From positions 1,263,501 through 1,327,500 of the forward strand of contig JAFBJZ010000324.1 in NCBI GenBank assembly GCA_016785225.1: a DNA stretch of 64,000 nt, read 5' to 3'. The DNA is from Psettodes erumei (taxonomy: Eukaryota > Chordata > Actinopteri > Pleuronectiformes > Psettodidae). Below the pieces are notes generated by a model. It did no database searches, had not been told where the DNA came from, and was given only the letters and a program-made list of their open reading frames with translations. Made by a program: the position numbers and the translations under genes. Below, in pieces: positions 49,429-63,239 of the stretch. Position 1 is the first letter of the stretch, and each line of letters starts with the position of its first letter.

Positions 49429-51591
49429 GCAGCACAGGAATACTGATGTTTGGCTAGCCTTAGCACTGGTGCTACGTATTAGGTTCTGCCTAATTAAGTA
49501 ACTTCTGTGGTGAGCTTAATCCTAAAGCTGCGCTGATCAATATTTTTCTATCAGCAATTCATCAAATTACGGCGTTTAAAGTGGAGGGGCCACAGAGAAT
49601 TATTATCCAGCTCTCCTTTACAGTCTTTCAGCCCAACGTTTGGGTTTTTCTGTCTAATCTTCCCCTTCAGGCAGTGTGAGGGGAAAAGCAGAAGCTGTGA
49701 TAAATTAAGAGTCGTGTGCTGCTTTAGCTCCAAACGTTAAAGAGACAAAGTTAGCACCTGGCTGGTGAATGTCACGCAGCATTTAGCGATTAATGAGCCA
49801 GAGGAGAGTGAATATTGGACTCAAATTCATCGAGTGGAGAGAAATACAACTCCAGATAAGAGCTAATGTGGCTCCATGTCTTCTGGATTTGTCATTTCTG
49901 TTTCCCTGATGTGGCACAAAACAGGCGGGTTTAGCGTGCTGTTTTTTAGTATTTTCCTTTTTAATTGTGAGGGCACGAAGCGAGAAAATGCTGACTGTTC
50001 AACCAACATCAATGCCAAATGCTCCTTTAAAACAACAAACAGAATGTGATCATATCCCATCAATGACCGGAGAGTCTCCTCCCAGCGCTGCGGATGACTG
50101 AGGGTCAAGCTGTGAGGACAAACCGGCAACATCAAAATGTTTTAGATTTCAGCACGTAGGCAGCCTTCTCCTCCTCAGCCACATCATTTACCCAAATAAC
50201 AGCTGCTGTCCGGGCCCGTAACAGCCCCGTCACGTTCGACCCCAGTCAACGTGGAACTTCTGCACAAACGTTACACGAGCCAAAGGGCCCAGTCGTGGTC
50301 AAAAAGAGGGGGGCGGGGTTTGAGACAGAGAGAGAGAGAGAGGCGGCAAAGTGATAAATAACACAGGGGAGGTGTGTGACCGGCCCTGAGAAAAGCAGAC
50401 CCCCCCTCGTCCCAGGCTTATAGCTGCCATTCAACGCTCACATACACACACTGGGAGCCAGGGAGCAGGTCGGGTTCAAGCGCAACAAATTACCTAAATA
50501 TGGTTCTGAAAGGGCCTTTGGAGAGAGTTCAACTGGAAACCGCTGAAAATGAAAATAATACTGAGAGAAGCCGGGGGAGATTTAAGAGCCCCGTTGTGCG
50601 GACACAATGTCACAGCCCTGTCCATAACTTCAGCGACTCCGACGGACGAGAGAGGAAGAGTGTGAAGAAGAAGAAGGGGAGAGGAAGAAAATTAGAAAAA
50701 CGAAATTTTCAGCCTGAGTGGTTTTTCCAAATGAAATCTAAAGGTCCAAAAACACAATGGGCTCCTTTTTTACACGCCTTTGCTGTGTGTGTGTTTGTGT
50801 GTGCACACAGGGGGTTGGTTAGTGGTGGGTTACCTTTTAAAGAGTGCCCAGCAGTGGACGTGTTTGGCATTTGTGGCCCTTGTCCGTCAATTGTGCGCTC
50901 GCCACAGTGGCTGCCGTTAAGCTGACGTTGGGCACTGCCTGTGCCCCCGTGCGCTCGTTTGTACCCCCCCCCCATTCAGCCAGTCGTTTGGGAGTGGGGG
51001 GGGGGGTGGATGAGAAATCACGTCTGACTCTTCTCCCCTCCACCTGCCCTCTCTCTCTCTCTCTCGGTTCACATCTGTTTGTTGGCCTCTCGCCCCAGAG
51101 GCAGCCAGCACGGTTGCTGAACATTGCTGCTAACCAAGCGGCTGACTGGCAGCTCAATATGTTTCTTATATAAGAGCAGAGAGCAACTGTCTCGTTTCAC
51201 CTGTCATGAGCTACACTCACAGTTGTGACAATTCACGGCTCCCGAGGGAATCCGAAAAAATCCGGACTCGTTCAGATCCGCGCACGCACGACAAAGAAAA
51301 CAAAAGGCTGGACACGTCCCCAGCGGGTCAGAAAATGTGCGCCGCACTACGGACACACGAGCATTTGTTATTTCATCCTCTGAAATCAAACGGAGAGGAG
51401 GTCAGACAACACTTCCCCTGCATCCACTTCGTACATCAAATACATTTCGGTTTGCGGAGTGTGTTCACGTTCTGTTGATAGTTTTTTGTGTGTGTGATTT
51501 ATGTGCTCTGAGTTGTGGTTGTGCAGCAAATACGTGTGTGTGCTCATGATGCGCACACGTGTAAGTGCGTCTGATGTTTTTCCTCTATGTG

Positions 51592-51885
<294 letters not shown>

Positions 51886-51997
51886 CATCCTGACCTTGGG
51901 GAGGTTGTGGCTGTGGGTTCCACTATTTCTTTCCATTTAGTTTCCACTTCACAGCCTACAGCACACATTAGCCACACAACCCCTGGGAAATGCCACG

Positions 51998-52000
<3 letters not shown>

Positions 52001-52032
<32 letters not shown>

Positions 52033-52058
52033 AGTGACACGCTCATTCTCTCTCACAT

Positions 52059-52089
<31 letters not shown>

Positions 52090-52091
52090 GA
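52001..52091. repeat. Two CA microsatellites
   Basis: CA runs at 52001-52031 and 52064-52091, close to the long GT tract, separated by a short unique segment. Confidence 0.95.
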
Positions 52092-53479
52092 GGCTCCCCA
52101 CTCAGGGGGTCCACATCACTGTGGGGCGATCGCAGCCTTACACAACCACATTCCTGTGTAATAACACACTGAGCTCTGCTGCGTCGTTGTCATACACAAA
52201 ATGTGCCGCTTGCATCTGTGAGACATATTGTTGGCCGTTCTGGTTAAGTTGTGTGCAGTTGGTTCTAAGTTGAAACCGGTTTCTGTGCTTCCATCAAAAT
52301 GATGCCGGCACTAAAAGTGTGTCTCACCTTCCAGGAAACGCGGTGCAACAATCACTCACCGCCATCGAACAGGATGCAGCGTCTCCTGCAGCGTGTAAGA
52401 ATGACACATTCTACATGTCCAGCTCGGATCGCAGCGAGCGCAAAACGGTAACACTGCAGTCGGGACAAGACTGCAACACAACAGTGAGTGATGCATTCAC
52501 TCTGGTAAAATGATACAAAGGTTCAGAGTCGTGCTGAGAAGCTTGTAAAACATTAGTTGTGCCAAAGTTAGCATGTGCTCACTGTGCTGGATATGCTGTA
52601 TATTTAATCAATATATAAGTATAAAGGTTATATGTAATTATCAGCAGATTCTCAATGGCCCAAATCTGGAGTGTTTTTATTCTTAGTTTGTTGGTTACAA
52701 GCAGAAACCGATGAGTTAAATTTCTGACGTGCATCAAGGGAACGTGTAGAAAAAAGTGGATTTGAGAGGTTTGTCTGTCGTGTCGCTGTTAACAGAGCTC
52801 TGAGCCCAAAACTCTGACAAACTGTGGCAAGTTTTACCAACGCTGAGCTTTGATGAGGAGCCAGGTCTCAGGTGACCTCTCCCTCCGTTTGGCCTTAATT
52901 AGTGATGGAGGGGCAGCGGTGGTCTGCGCAGCCAGACGTGTGAATGCAGCGCTCAGCGGACAAACGACCAGAACCTCAGGCCAACTCCTCCTCCTCACAT
53001 CCCCGCGCATACATCCCAACAACCCACATTTTAAAGACAAGCGAGTGGAAAAGGAGTAACCAAGGAGGAAAGACAAAGAGACGGCTCTCCGTGCAGTAAA
53101 GGCTTGTGCCAGGGCGCCATCTGCTCATCCGCTCAGTGGAAGTGGCGGCGTCCAGGGCAGTCAAAGACAGCGCGGGGAGATTGAGGGGACGCGGCTCCCT
53201 TTGAACGCCGTGAACGAGCAAAGGGGGCCCAGCTTGGACAGAAAAGAGTCCCGGCAGAAGGCGACCGGCCGAGCCAAGCGGTAGCAGGAAGCGAGCGCCT
53301 TGTGTGCCGCGAGATTTACGGGCGACGCGTCCATCCACCAACCATCTGGGCCGGCGTAAATAAATTTAACCAGACTGTATGGAAAGGGCGGGGGCTTGTT
53401 TTGAAAGTCAGATAAAGCTAAAGGGGAGTGGATTTTCACCTGAAACGAGGAAAGATTAACTCCTGTTGTGAAACAATGG

Positions 53480-53508
53480 GTGAGGAGGAGGAGGAGGAGG
53501 AGGAGGGG
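53480..53508. repeat. GGA microsatellite
   Basis: About eight tandem GGA units in upstream flank. Confidence 0.92.
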
Positions 53509-56500
53509 GTGGCATGACAGCGGTGAAGAGGTGACAGCTGGGGATGGCGCACACGCACTCACACACACACTTTCTTTCATTGTGTCTAAGCCTGCGGAGG
53601 ACAACAGCCCTCAGCCACGAGAACTGACCAATCGGCAGAGGCTCGTCGGGGGCAAGTGTCCGCGAGTGTCGTACGATGACGCCGCAGCTCGGCGCCGTGT
53701 CGACCTGCACAGATAAGACGTGTGTGGCCGTTCCACTCTAACCCCTGCCCTACTTTTTAGAGGAAAAAACCAGTGAAGTCTCATCTGGGCTGAGAGGGAA
53801 GGTGCCCAGCTCACTGTCCTCACCATGTTTACAGGAACAGATGCTAATGTACAGTTATTAATCACTAAACGTATCCTGTTCAGCATCAACGTGAGGCCCG
53901 CCTGTCACTTTTACACATTTATTTGTCTTCTCTGCCACATCAAGCGAGCTGACCTCAGACGAGGAGCGAGTGTGCGCTGGCCGGGAAATCAACCTTTTGG
54001 ATTTGGAGAACAAACAGGCTTCAGCGGCCGCCGCGAGCCAAATTAAATAAGCAATCATTTCTATTGGCGATAAGAGGAGGCTGGACGAGGCAGCAGGACT
54101 GATGTGTGGTTCTGAGCCACAGAAGTGGGGCCCTTTCCCAACTACACAGCTCCGTATGGAGCATGTACAACACCTTAGTGCGGGTCAATAAATGAACTTA
54201 AGTGCACTGAACTTTATTGAAGCAGCCGCCGTTTTCCCTTGCGTAGTTAGTGAATGATAAGCTGCACATTTTTTTTCCTCCAAAACGTAAACTCGCTGTG
54301 AGGGAAGGTGCTTTCAGATGCAAAGCGCCTCATGAATACACACAGTAACACATTCAAATACTTGGCCTGTGTGCTCCCAGTGGGCCGAGGAGTCACGGCA
54401 GTCACTACAGACCTCACGTGGACTTGTGAGAGTTCAGTTGCCTCGTTTAAACTTTCTTTGTCGTGTGAGGGGCAGTAAAACTGCACAGAACTTCCTGCTT
54501 ACCGCAGAATGAAACCATTACTTTTGAATACCGTAGGTAACGACACCTAAACTCACAGAACTTCGTCTGCAGCGGCCCAGCAGTACTTTACGAAAGACTG
54601 ATCGGTGATCTGACGCCGGAAACTCGACCACAACACACGCGCTAAAAAAGTTCTGAGAGCGAGAGTCAAATCTCCATCCTCCAGCCACCTTCAAATGTCG
54701 TGAGCGGGCAGGACTGATAATGGCCTCCTCTCAAGATCAGACGGCGGGTATGGATTTTGACGTGGATATGCATCTTGAAAGGACAGGAGGCCCACCAAAA
54801 AAAAATGTCACTGGGGAGGGAAACGACGCTTCAAATGAGTAAGAATGTCATAGGAGGGCTGGAGCTGCGTTTATCAACATCTCTACACCAACTGGAGGTC
54901 TTGGACTGAAGAGAGGGAGAGCGAAAGAGAGAGAGAGAGAGAGGTGACCTGACTGCCAATGATACCAAACCTCTATTTAAAGCTCGACCATCAGCCGAGG
55001 CCTGACACCGACACGTTCACCCTCTCAGCTTTATCTCCGATCGGCAGCAAAAACCACTGAAAACAGGTTTATTGTTACCGGAGATGCAACGATCGGATCG
55101 GCACAGAGAATGCGTGGGAAGTTTCTATGACTAAAGACGCAGCGATTGCTGATGCTGATGAGTCACGCGTAGCGTTGCCATGGCGAACGGCAGGTGAGGA
55201 CAGCTCTGTCCGCTACGCTCAAAACACCGAGAAGCAAAACAATAAGTGCTCAGGAGGAAAAACTGCAGGCTCATTCAAACACAAGCATTGTGAAATCTGG
55301 GGCAAACTGTAGGTCAGATGAAAACATAAAAAAGTGGGTCCAGGTTAAGAAGAGCAACCCACTTTTTTAAAGAAAAAATAAGGAAAAATGCACCAGAATA
55401 GAAAATAAAAGCCCGGTACCAGCAGTGACAGTGAAAGTCAGCCACCTGGACTCTTCTCACTCTGGGGGGACGGGGGGAGGCGGAGGGCCTCTCGCCTGGT
55501 GGTCCTGCAGCTGCATCACCACCAGTGGAGTCCGGCTGCATCCGTGTTTGACATCCTTGTGTTTTTACTCACATGTTATTGGTTTTCACAAGAGTGTGTG
55601 TGTGTGCTCACTGAACAAAAGTGAAACTCACCAGGATCCCAGCAAGCTGCTTCTCTTCCATCCTGCAGGACCTTGTGTGCAAAGATCCTCTGCCTCTCTC
55701 TCTCTCTCTCTCTCTCTGGGATGGACGCGTCCGCCTCTCGCCGTCGGTGTTTTCTGAGGTGGCTGAGGTTTCGCCCGAGCGTCTTCGCCCCGTCGCGTCG
55801 CTCTCTCTGTCCCGGCGCCCCCCTCTCTGCCTCTCCCGTGTTGTTTGCGAGCGTAGCTGGAGTGGCGTCGCTGCTTTGTGTTAATTCTGCCCTAATCCAG
55901 AAACTTTTCTATGCTGTGAAAAGAACATGTGACAGGCAGAGAGGGGTGGAGGGAGGAGAGGAGAGGGGGGTGTGTGTGGGGGGGGAGGGGGGGGGGGGGG
56001 CAAGGCAACAGTTTTTAGTTACTTGTCCCTTTGGCCACGTTCAAAACAATTCTTCCCTCTTAGCACATAACCTGTGTTGAGGCGAAATTAAAAAAAAAAG
56101 ACAACAAAACAGTAAGAAATACAAAATCATCAGTTTGCACTCAGGACACTAAGAGGTGAGAGAATCTGTAAGAAAAGATGCAGAGAAAGAATTTAGCGAC
56201 AGATTTGCATTTTGCAGCAAAGCAGCTGCCATAACAAAGTGCCCTTTTGTGTAAAGAGATTAACTGTTAGGGGAACGTTTAGACTGCCCATTGACTACCG
56301 CTGTATGAAAGCCAAACTGGGGAAAGAACATTCAAAAACTGCCAGGGTCTGGAGGAAAAATACTTCTGTATATGTCCAGCGAGGAGTTCTTCTTTCCCAC
56401 TAAATATATATATATTTTTACCTGTGACTGATTTGAACAGCAGAAATTAACCAGGTGATGATCTTCTAATAACTCATGATAGAAGGGTTAATGTTAAATG

Positions 56501-57694
56501 TCTGCGAGACATTTAAAACTACAAATAACCAGTGGAGACAAGAGTGTTCCTGAGAAACTGAAAGGTTAAAGTACTTAGATCTTCAGCTAATGAACTTTTT
56601 CATTACCAGGTAATTTGCACATCATTTTCTCAATTAAGTGATTGTTCATTTCTTTTAGAAAATGATTCAAAATAGTGAGAAAGACACAAAATCACAGATG
56701 TCTCGGTAATGACACCAATTTACAGACAAAACACAGTGAAGCAGGAAAAGAAGCGTGAAGTAGAGAACGAGCAGTATGTTAGTTTGAAAGAAAAAAAAAA
56801 CTTCATTTCAACTTTATGTTTCTGGGCAAACCAAGTTGCTAAAAAGTTTTTTCATCAGCTGGATTATATAACCTGATTGGTGGAGACTGACGTGCGAGTC
56901 AAATACATTAACTCTGCAGCGCATCTCCATCACTGACTCTATGAATAAAAATCCTCGACGGTGTTCTAAAAGCTTTCCAGCAAAAGCAGAGAGAAAGTGG
57001 CCAAATATAGCCCCCATTCAACACACAAACGCACACATGCGCACACTCCCCTCACATGAACAAGAGCCTGCAGGGAGCTAAAACTGCCCCGGGACGCCTG
57101 TCATACACAGCGTGTTGCACACTCATTAAAAAAAAAGAGATGACAGACAAACAAAAGCAGTTACAAACTGGACCTTACCCTGCGCAACGGGATATCTGAA
57201 GAATGAGAATATCAGGTTCTACAGGAGAACCAGCTGGGTGTGAAGAGTGAAGTCTGTGATCAAGTCACAGAGCTCTGGCTCCATCCCGCCCGGTGACTCT
57301 CGTAATGTATGTACACAAGGCAGGATGTGAGCCAAGCCTATTGGGCAGTCCCAGGAGGAGTGGCAGCAAGAGATTACATCGAACTCACCGGGTCTGCTCT
57401 GACGTACGTGAAGGAGGTTCCCGGGCCCAAACAATCCACATTAAAAAAAAAAGTGATCTTGACTTATGGGGGCTCTTGTATTCTTGGCTCTGTGTCCAGC
57501 GTCTACAGTGTCTTAAATGTGACTACTTTCTGATTTCCCTGTATTTACAACTAAACCGAGCAAAGTGCAGGAAGCGTGGCCCTGGTCACGCAGCGATGCG
57601 TTGGCACAGGCGAGCTCAGGAGGCGAGGACGCTTTGGGAAGAGGCTCTGGGTCACGGATGATTCACGCTGTCGGTCGGGCGGTTCCCCACTTTG

Positions 57695-57760
57695 GTCCGG
57701 GGTGAGACATCTCAGTTCCTCTTGGATGGACTAGCATAAAGTTTTGCACATACACTTGGA
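57695..57760. repeat. Short fragment of the same teleost LINE-derived repeat
   Basis: The stretch cttggatggactagcataaa and ttttgcacatacacttgg resembles the recurrent teleost text ttggatggattgccatgaaa followed by tttggtacagacattcatgg. Too short for a firm family call. Confidence 0.35.
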
Positions 57761-60700
57761 AGGTCTTGTTGATCTGTCCCCTGCCTCAGCTCCCTGTTGC
57801 TTTCCAGGGTTCAGTGAGTGATGGACGTCTTGATTATAGAGGTTGACGGAACGAGCTTTTCACATGTCCCGCTGAAACTGTGGCCCCTTCTCAAGCTCTC
57901 ACATGAAAAAAGAAGATTTAATTAACCCCATCACAAAGACTGAGAACAGAAACAGAAGGTTAATTACAACTACAGATAATATAAACCTGCTTTTGGTGAA
58001 AAAAAAGAAAGAAATGGGAGGATGCCGCGTTGTTACACATTAACAACCGGTCTTTGTTACGGCCCCATTTTCTGGTGACAGTGTGACCTGTTGTGTCAAA
58101 GCACTGCGAGTCATGAGGCAAACAACTGAGAGACTATTAGTGTGGTCATTTCTTCAGTTTTTACTAAACCAGCTTTGAAGCAGAAACACAAAGTGAGGTG
58201 GAAGGACATCAGCGGAAGGTCGCTGCTTTCCTTCACCCATCCCACAGACGCAACAATCGCACAATCCTACAGGCTCCTCTCGATTTGCACTCGACATCTG
58301 CGCCTTAACAGAGTGACGGTGTGTAACAACAAGACAAAATAGCATCTGTTATTGCTATCCGTATTGACAATGCATCCCGCTGTTGGGCTTGCGAAGCAGT
58401 TGTGCCCATTATCAATAATGTCAATATGCAGCAGTATGATTACGACTCCACGAGCTCTGTTGTGTCATGATAGACAGCCTCTCTCCTACACCAGGCACAG
58501 ATAGGTGAATGCCACCAAGAAATTGTGATGGTGCTCAATGCAACGATAACTATGCTACTTTGTTCAGCGCCCAGTAAATAGAGCCAACAAACTAAGCATC
58601 ACTTTGCACTGCTGGGGGAAAAAAGAATTTGTGAATTTGTACAATAAGGCAATAGCATTGGGACTAAGAAGATATGGGATTTGTGCACAAATCGTGATTT
58701 TTTTTTATTAGTGGCTTTCAAATGATTTGGGCTGCTGTGGTAGAGGATTTGGAAAGACAGTTTTGCAGAAACACATAATGCACAGCAGTGAAAAATACCA
58801 TTAAAAACAGACTCTACCAATGTGGAGTCTCTCTGAACCAAGCAGCAACACAAAGGAGCTCAACTCGCTGCGCCGCACAGCAGAAAGAACCTTTTCAAAG
58901 GTAGTCAATGAATAGCCGCTGCTACGCCACAGACGCACACAAGCAAGGGGGTCAACCTCTCTTATCGCTTTTCAAGTGAATGGAGACCTTGGCCCTGCAA
59001 CAACTCCAGAGACAACAACAATCAACCAGGCTCTCACAAAACAACTACCCACCATGCTTTAAGCTAATCTCTGTGTTTATACACAAGGATAACTGCTATT
59101 AATGTGAGGAAATGTGTAGAGTATATCAGTTGGGGAATAACTACAGCATCACTGTGTGTCAGCTCAGAGGAAAATCATCTCCAGTTTCCTCCCAGCCCTG
59201 TGGAGCGTCTTTTAGCCAACTGTTTTGGTTTGTGGCCCACAACGATTACAGTTTTACCTACATCTTAGCATGACTTCCAGCAGCAGCTAGCTGTTTTATG
59301 TGCAGGGTTTCCACCCGGGTGGGGCTGCGCCGTGTTGAAAAACCCACCTGATGTTTCACAACTGAGACACTCGAGACGCTGTCACTGGATTGCTACCGCA
59401 CGCCTCAACAAAACCACAACAGCTCAGCTGAACTGTGCTACAGGGCCCCCTGGTGGTCACAGCATATAGACACTCCATCCTGCTCTCCTGTCTCTCTTCA
59501 CATTGGGGTTAAACAGAGCAGCCACATCAACAGGTTCATTTTGTGTAGGAGTAACCTGCTGGACCCTACCTCAGTATTTGGCCACTCCACATGTCCAGAT
59601 ATGTCTGGTCTGGTGCCTCATCACAAACCACGATGACATACCACTGAACCTGCTGTGACGACTGTCAGATGCAAACTATGAGGAAATTTCACACATCCGT
59701 CACAAATAGCCGATGTTATCACAAATACAGTATGCTGTGGTGCAAGTGTGCAGTGACACAGAATTTTAACTTACATTTTTCCATGACCTTAACCCGGTAC
59801 GCTTGTTGCATAACCTTGAAGCTGCAACCATAATTTTGTGGACCCAGGGCGACACGGGAAATTAAACAAGTTGTGAATGCAGGATCGATATTAACCACCT
59901 CATAAAGCCGTGCTGCTGAACGTATGAATGAACACATTCCTACATTTAAACATGGCACCGACATTGAGCAACCTTAATTCATCTGGAGTCATGCTTCAGT
60001 CATGGAGAACCAAAAGAAGGTGCTGAAAGACGCCTCCATAATCTGAGAGAACCACGACTGATTAGCGAAGCTTTAATCTACTTTTGATCATATTTAATTT
60101 ACCATAATCTTTATAATTCCCTAACTTTGACATCTTACCTTGATGTTATCATCACAGAGGCCCTGAAGTTGCAGGGTAAGACTGTCTACCTCCACCCTTC
60201 ATCTGATGACACCTAACACGCCAGAGGTGGAAGTGATACACCTCACAACTTCTCCCCTGGCAAAGGTTCCCTCTACCTTCACTTCCCCTCTGCTGTCTCT
60301 GCAGGAAAACTTTCTGTCAATCAATAAGCAGGCGACTGATGTCTCCGGCCTCGTTTTTGACCTCAGTTTTTTCTGACTTGTTATTTCAGCCCTATTTTAG
60401 GGTTCCTGTTCTAAAACAGGCATCAACACAGACCTTCATCGCAGCCTTTTCTTAGAGCCGTTCACAGCTGAGACTCTTTAGTTGCCAAAGATGTTGTAGC
60501 TGATCTGAACAGTGCCACATTATGGTAGTGCACGTCAGGAAGTGAACTGGTGATGGAGCGATTTGTCATTCACCTCCTCTAAAACTACACCTAGCGGCTT
60601 AATGGTAAGGTGAAGAATGTAAAAAAACTTTTACCATGATAAATTCTGACATTAACCTGTGGTGACTTGTTTGTGACGGCTTGACAGAAATACTCTGAGT

Positions 60701-62369
60701 ACTTTTGACACAGTTCCTGTAGATTTTCTGGTACTAGTGACTTCTATTATTCACACAGTATCTTTCCAATTAGTGTTACAGAGACACACAGAAGAAGGAT
60801 GTAAAGGTACAGATGTGTTACCCACAGAGCAGTGCATAAGGAAAGCAAACAGCTCCTGTGTGTGGATAAGGATGTGGTGGAGCGGGGGTGGTGTGTTCAT
60901 GTATTGGGGGCTGGGGTTATTGCCATTCATGCATGCACAACTTCTGTTGACATACCCCACTTACACATACTCCACCGTTCAGTCCAGCAACCAGTTTGCA
61001 ATCGCGATAACGATGACATTCACAGAAGAAAAATTATAGTGGTGCGATAATGATAATCTTAAATTAATTTGAGGATTATTTTTATTTGATGTATAAAATG
61101 CCAGGACACCAAAATACAAAGTAATGAAATGGGATCAATTTAAAATGTGCAGCCACACATCTGTTATATTGTTGTACTTATCAGATGATCTTTAACTTAA
61201 AACTAATCAATACAGTGGATATGAAAGGTTTCAAACACAAAAAGAAAAGTTTAGCTCCACTGATACCACATGTCAGTGCATCCTCAGAAGAGCTTTAACA
61301 CATCGCCCTGGGTATACAATCAATATGATTACTGCTGTTATTAACATTACAGTACAGCTGTGCCCATCCAGCGATCTTTCTTAAGTGGAGTCACAATGAT
61401 AGGGGGACGGAGGTGGCGCACAGCCAGTGCCACGTGGTCTAATAACCAACCACTTCTTGTTTAGACGGTTGTAAATGAGAATTAAACCACAGCATACCCC
61501 TACACCACCACCACCACCACCACCCCACCACCCCCACCCGGACTGTCTGGGTGTAGTCTTACCGTGGAGGTGAAATTTTTTCTACCGCAAATATTGGGTT
61601 GTTGGAAGTTGCATCATCGTGGTCCTCCGTCCCCCCTCGGTCACAGCCGGGCCAACAACCCCTCCTTAAGCGCCTCCTTTTTTTTTTAAAAGAGCGCGCG
61701 GGGGAGGTGTGTGTGTGGGGGGGGCAACATGTTAAGCCTCTTTCTGTCGCCACACAACCTGTCACACACACTTGTTACTGAGAGCTGCTCCGTCGGCCTA
61801 TACCAGTGCATCTACCGACCAGCCGCGACTTAATCCCGCGTATTCTCACACCAACAGCGCGTTTTCGTTTTAATCTGAGGGCATCCAGCTCGCCACAAGA
61901 CAAAACTTGAGAGCCACAGACACGCGCGTAATTAAGCTGTAATGACATCACAGAGGTGCGCTACCCCCGCCCCGTCTGTAGAGGCATGCACAGGTTACAT
62001 GTGTCGCTCAGGCTTTTGTTAGAGGAGCGTGCCGCAACGAGTCCCCACGGAGACCCCCCGACCCACCTCCACCACCACCACCAACACCACCACCACCACC
62101 CCGACTCGGGGCTTTACGTTTACGTGCACTTATGTGATCGCACCCGACGGGATGAGAGTTAATGTCAGTAAACGGAACAGAGTGAACGAGTCAACGCGAC
62201 GCCCCAGACAGGTGTGGTAGCCGAGGCTCCAGGATGTCACCGGTGGCAGATGGAGGCGTCGGGGATGGGAGGTGGGGGCGTCCGACTAATGAGCGATCAG
62301 ATCGGATGAGTGACGGACGCGACAGACGCGGCTGAAGGTGGCTGACTGACATGCGGACACGGGCTTTAC

Positions 62370-62429
62370 CTTGTTGTCGGAGCGATCGCGTTTGCAGGGC
62401 TGTTGCGGGGCGGAGGGGGAGACACGCAT
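62370..62429 (-). CDS. Candidate alternative distal first exon of slc6a9 (or of an unknown minus-strand gene)
   Basis: A 20-codon minus-strand stretch starts MRVSPSAPQQPCKRD and ends AACAAG followed by gtaaag, a good donor in phase 0. That phase would join correctly to slc6a9 exon 2 (NGAVP...), which is where alternative GlyT1 N-termini attach in mammals. Against it: it lies 20 kb upstream of exon 1, another ATG sits 4 nt upstream in a different frame, the start context is weak (T at -3) and I recognise no homologous isoform. The surroundings (61.9-62.5 kb) are CpG-rich, consistent with a promoter. Confidence 0.25.
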
Positions 62430-63239
62430 CCATGAGGCGCGGCGATGGCCAGAGGCTGGGACGGGGGGGGGTGAGGGTGAGGAGTTTGGGTGGCGGTCAG
62501 AAATGTTTAGCACATCCTGCAGCCCAATGCTTTGGTGGCTCAAGAAATAGCTTTAAGGAAACGCTTAGAATTTTTTTTAAAGTCTTGTTTTTTTCCTAAG
62601 AGAAAAAAGTGCTCAAATATGTTGTTTTATAATATGAAGTTCCTGCCGCACGTCGTGCAGGTTTGAACCGCGGCTGCTGGAGGCGTCTGCTTGGAGTTAC
62701 CAAAAGAGGTTCAGCCAGCAATGAAATGAAGACAGGGGGACGCACTGATGGCAATGGTCAATAAAGACATGGAAAATGGTCATGACTTGAGTTTGTCGGG
62801 GACATAGATAAAGATCAGATGACACTGGCTGACAATGTGACAAACCGGATTGAGTTCACATTGTTCTTGGCACAGTCGTGTGTGTGTTTTTTTTAAAGCA
62901 CCTGCTTACTCCTAGATGAAGATATGATCACATTTTGAGACTGGCCAAAGTCTTTGGTATGGACATTCTGTTTCAGATGTCCAAACTGCCTATCCTCATT
63001 CTCACACTCACATGTAAGAGTCACATGTAAAGTCTGATTCAGATCTTCCTCTATGTTACAAACAACGACAACAGCACACAAACGTATCCTTGGCTAATGT
63101 GCGTGAAAAGCCAAACTGGCACCTCTGAAGCCTCCTGTCGAAAGAAGGGCCTCTCCCGTGCCCATCCTTTAACCTGCGGGGGTAATAATTTATTATTATT
63201 ATTCTTATATCAAAACTTTGTCCGCTAACTAGTCCCACA

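Noticed and set aside
61380..61450. Possible tRNA-like segment (ggtggcgcacagccagtgcc)
   Set aside because: No cloverleaf or matching A and B boxes could be drawn.
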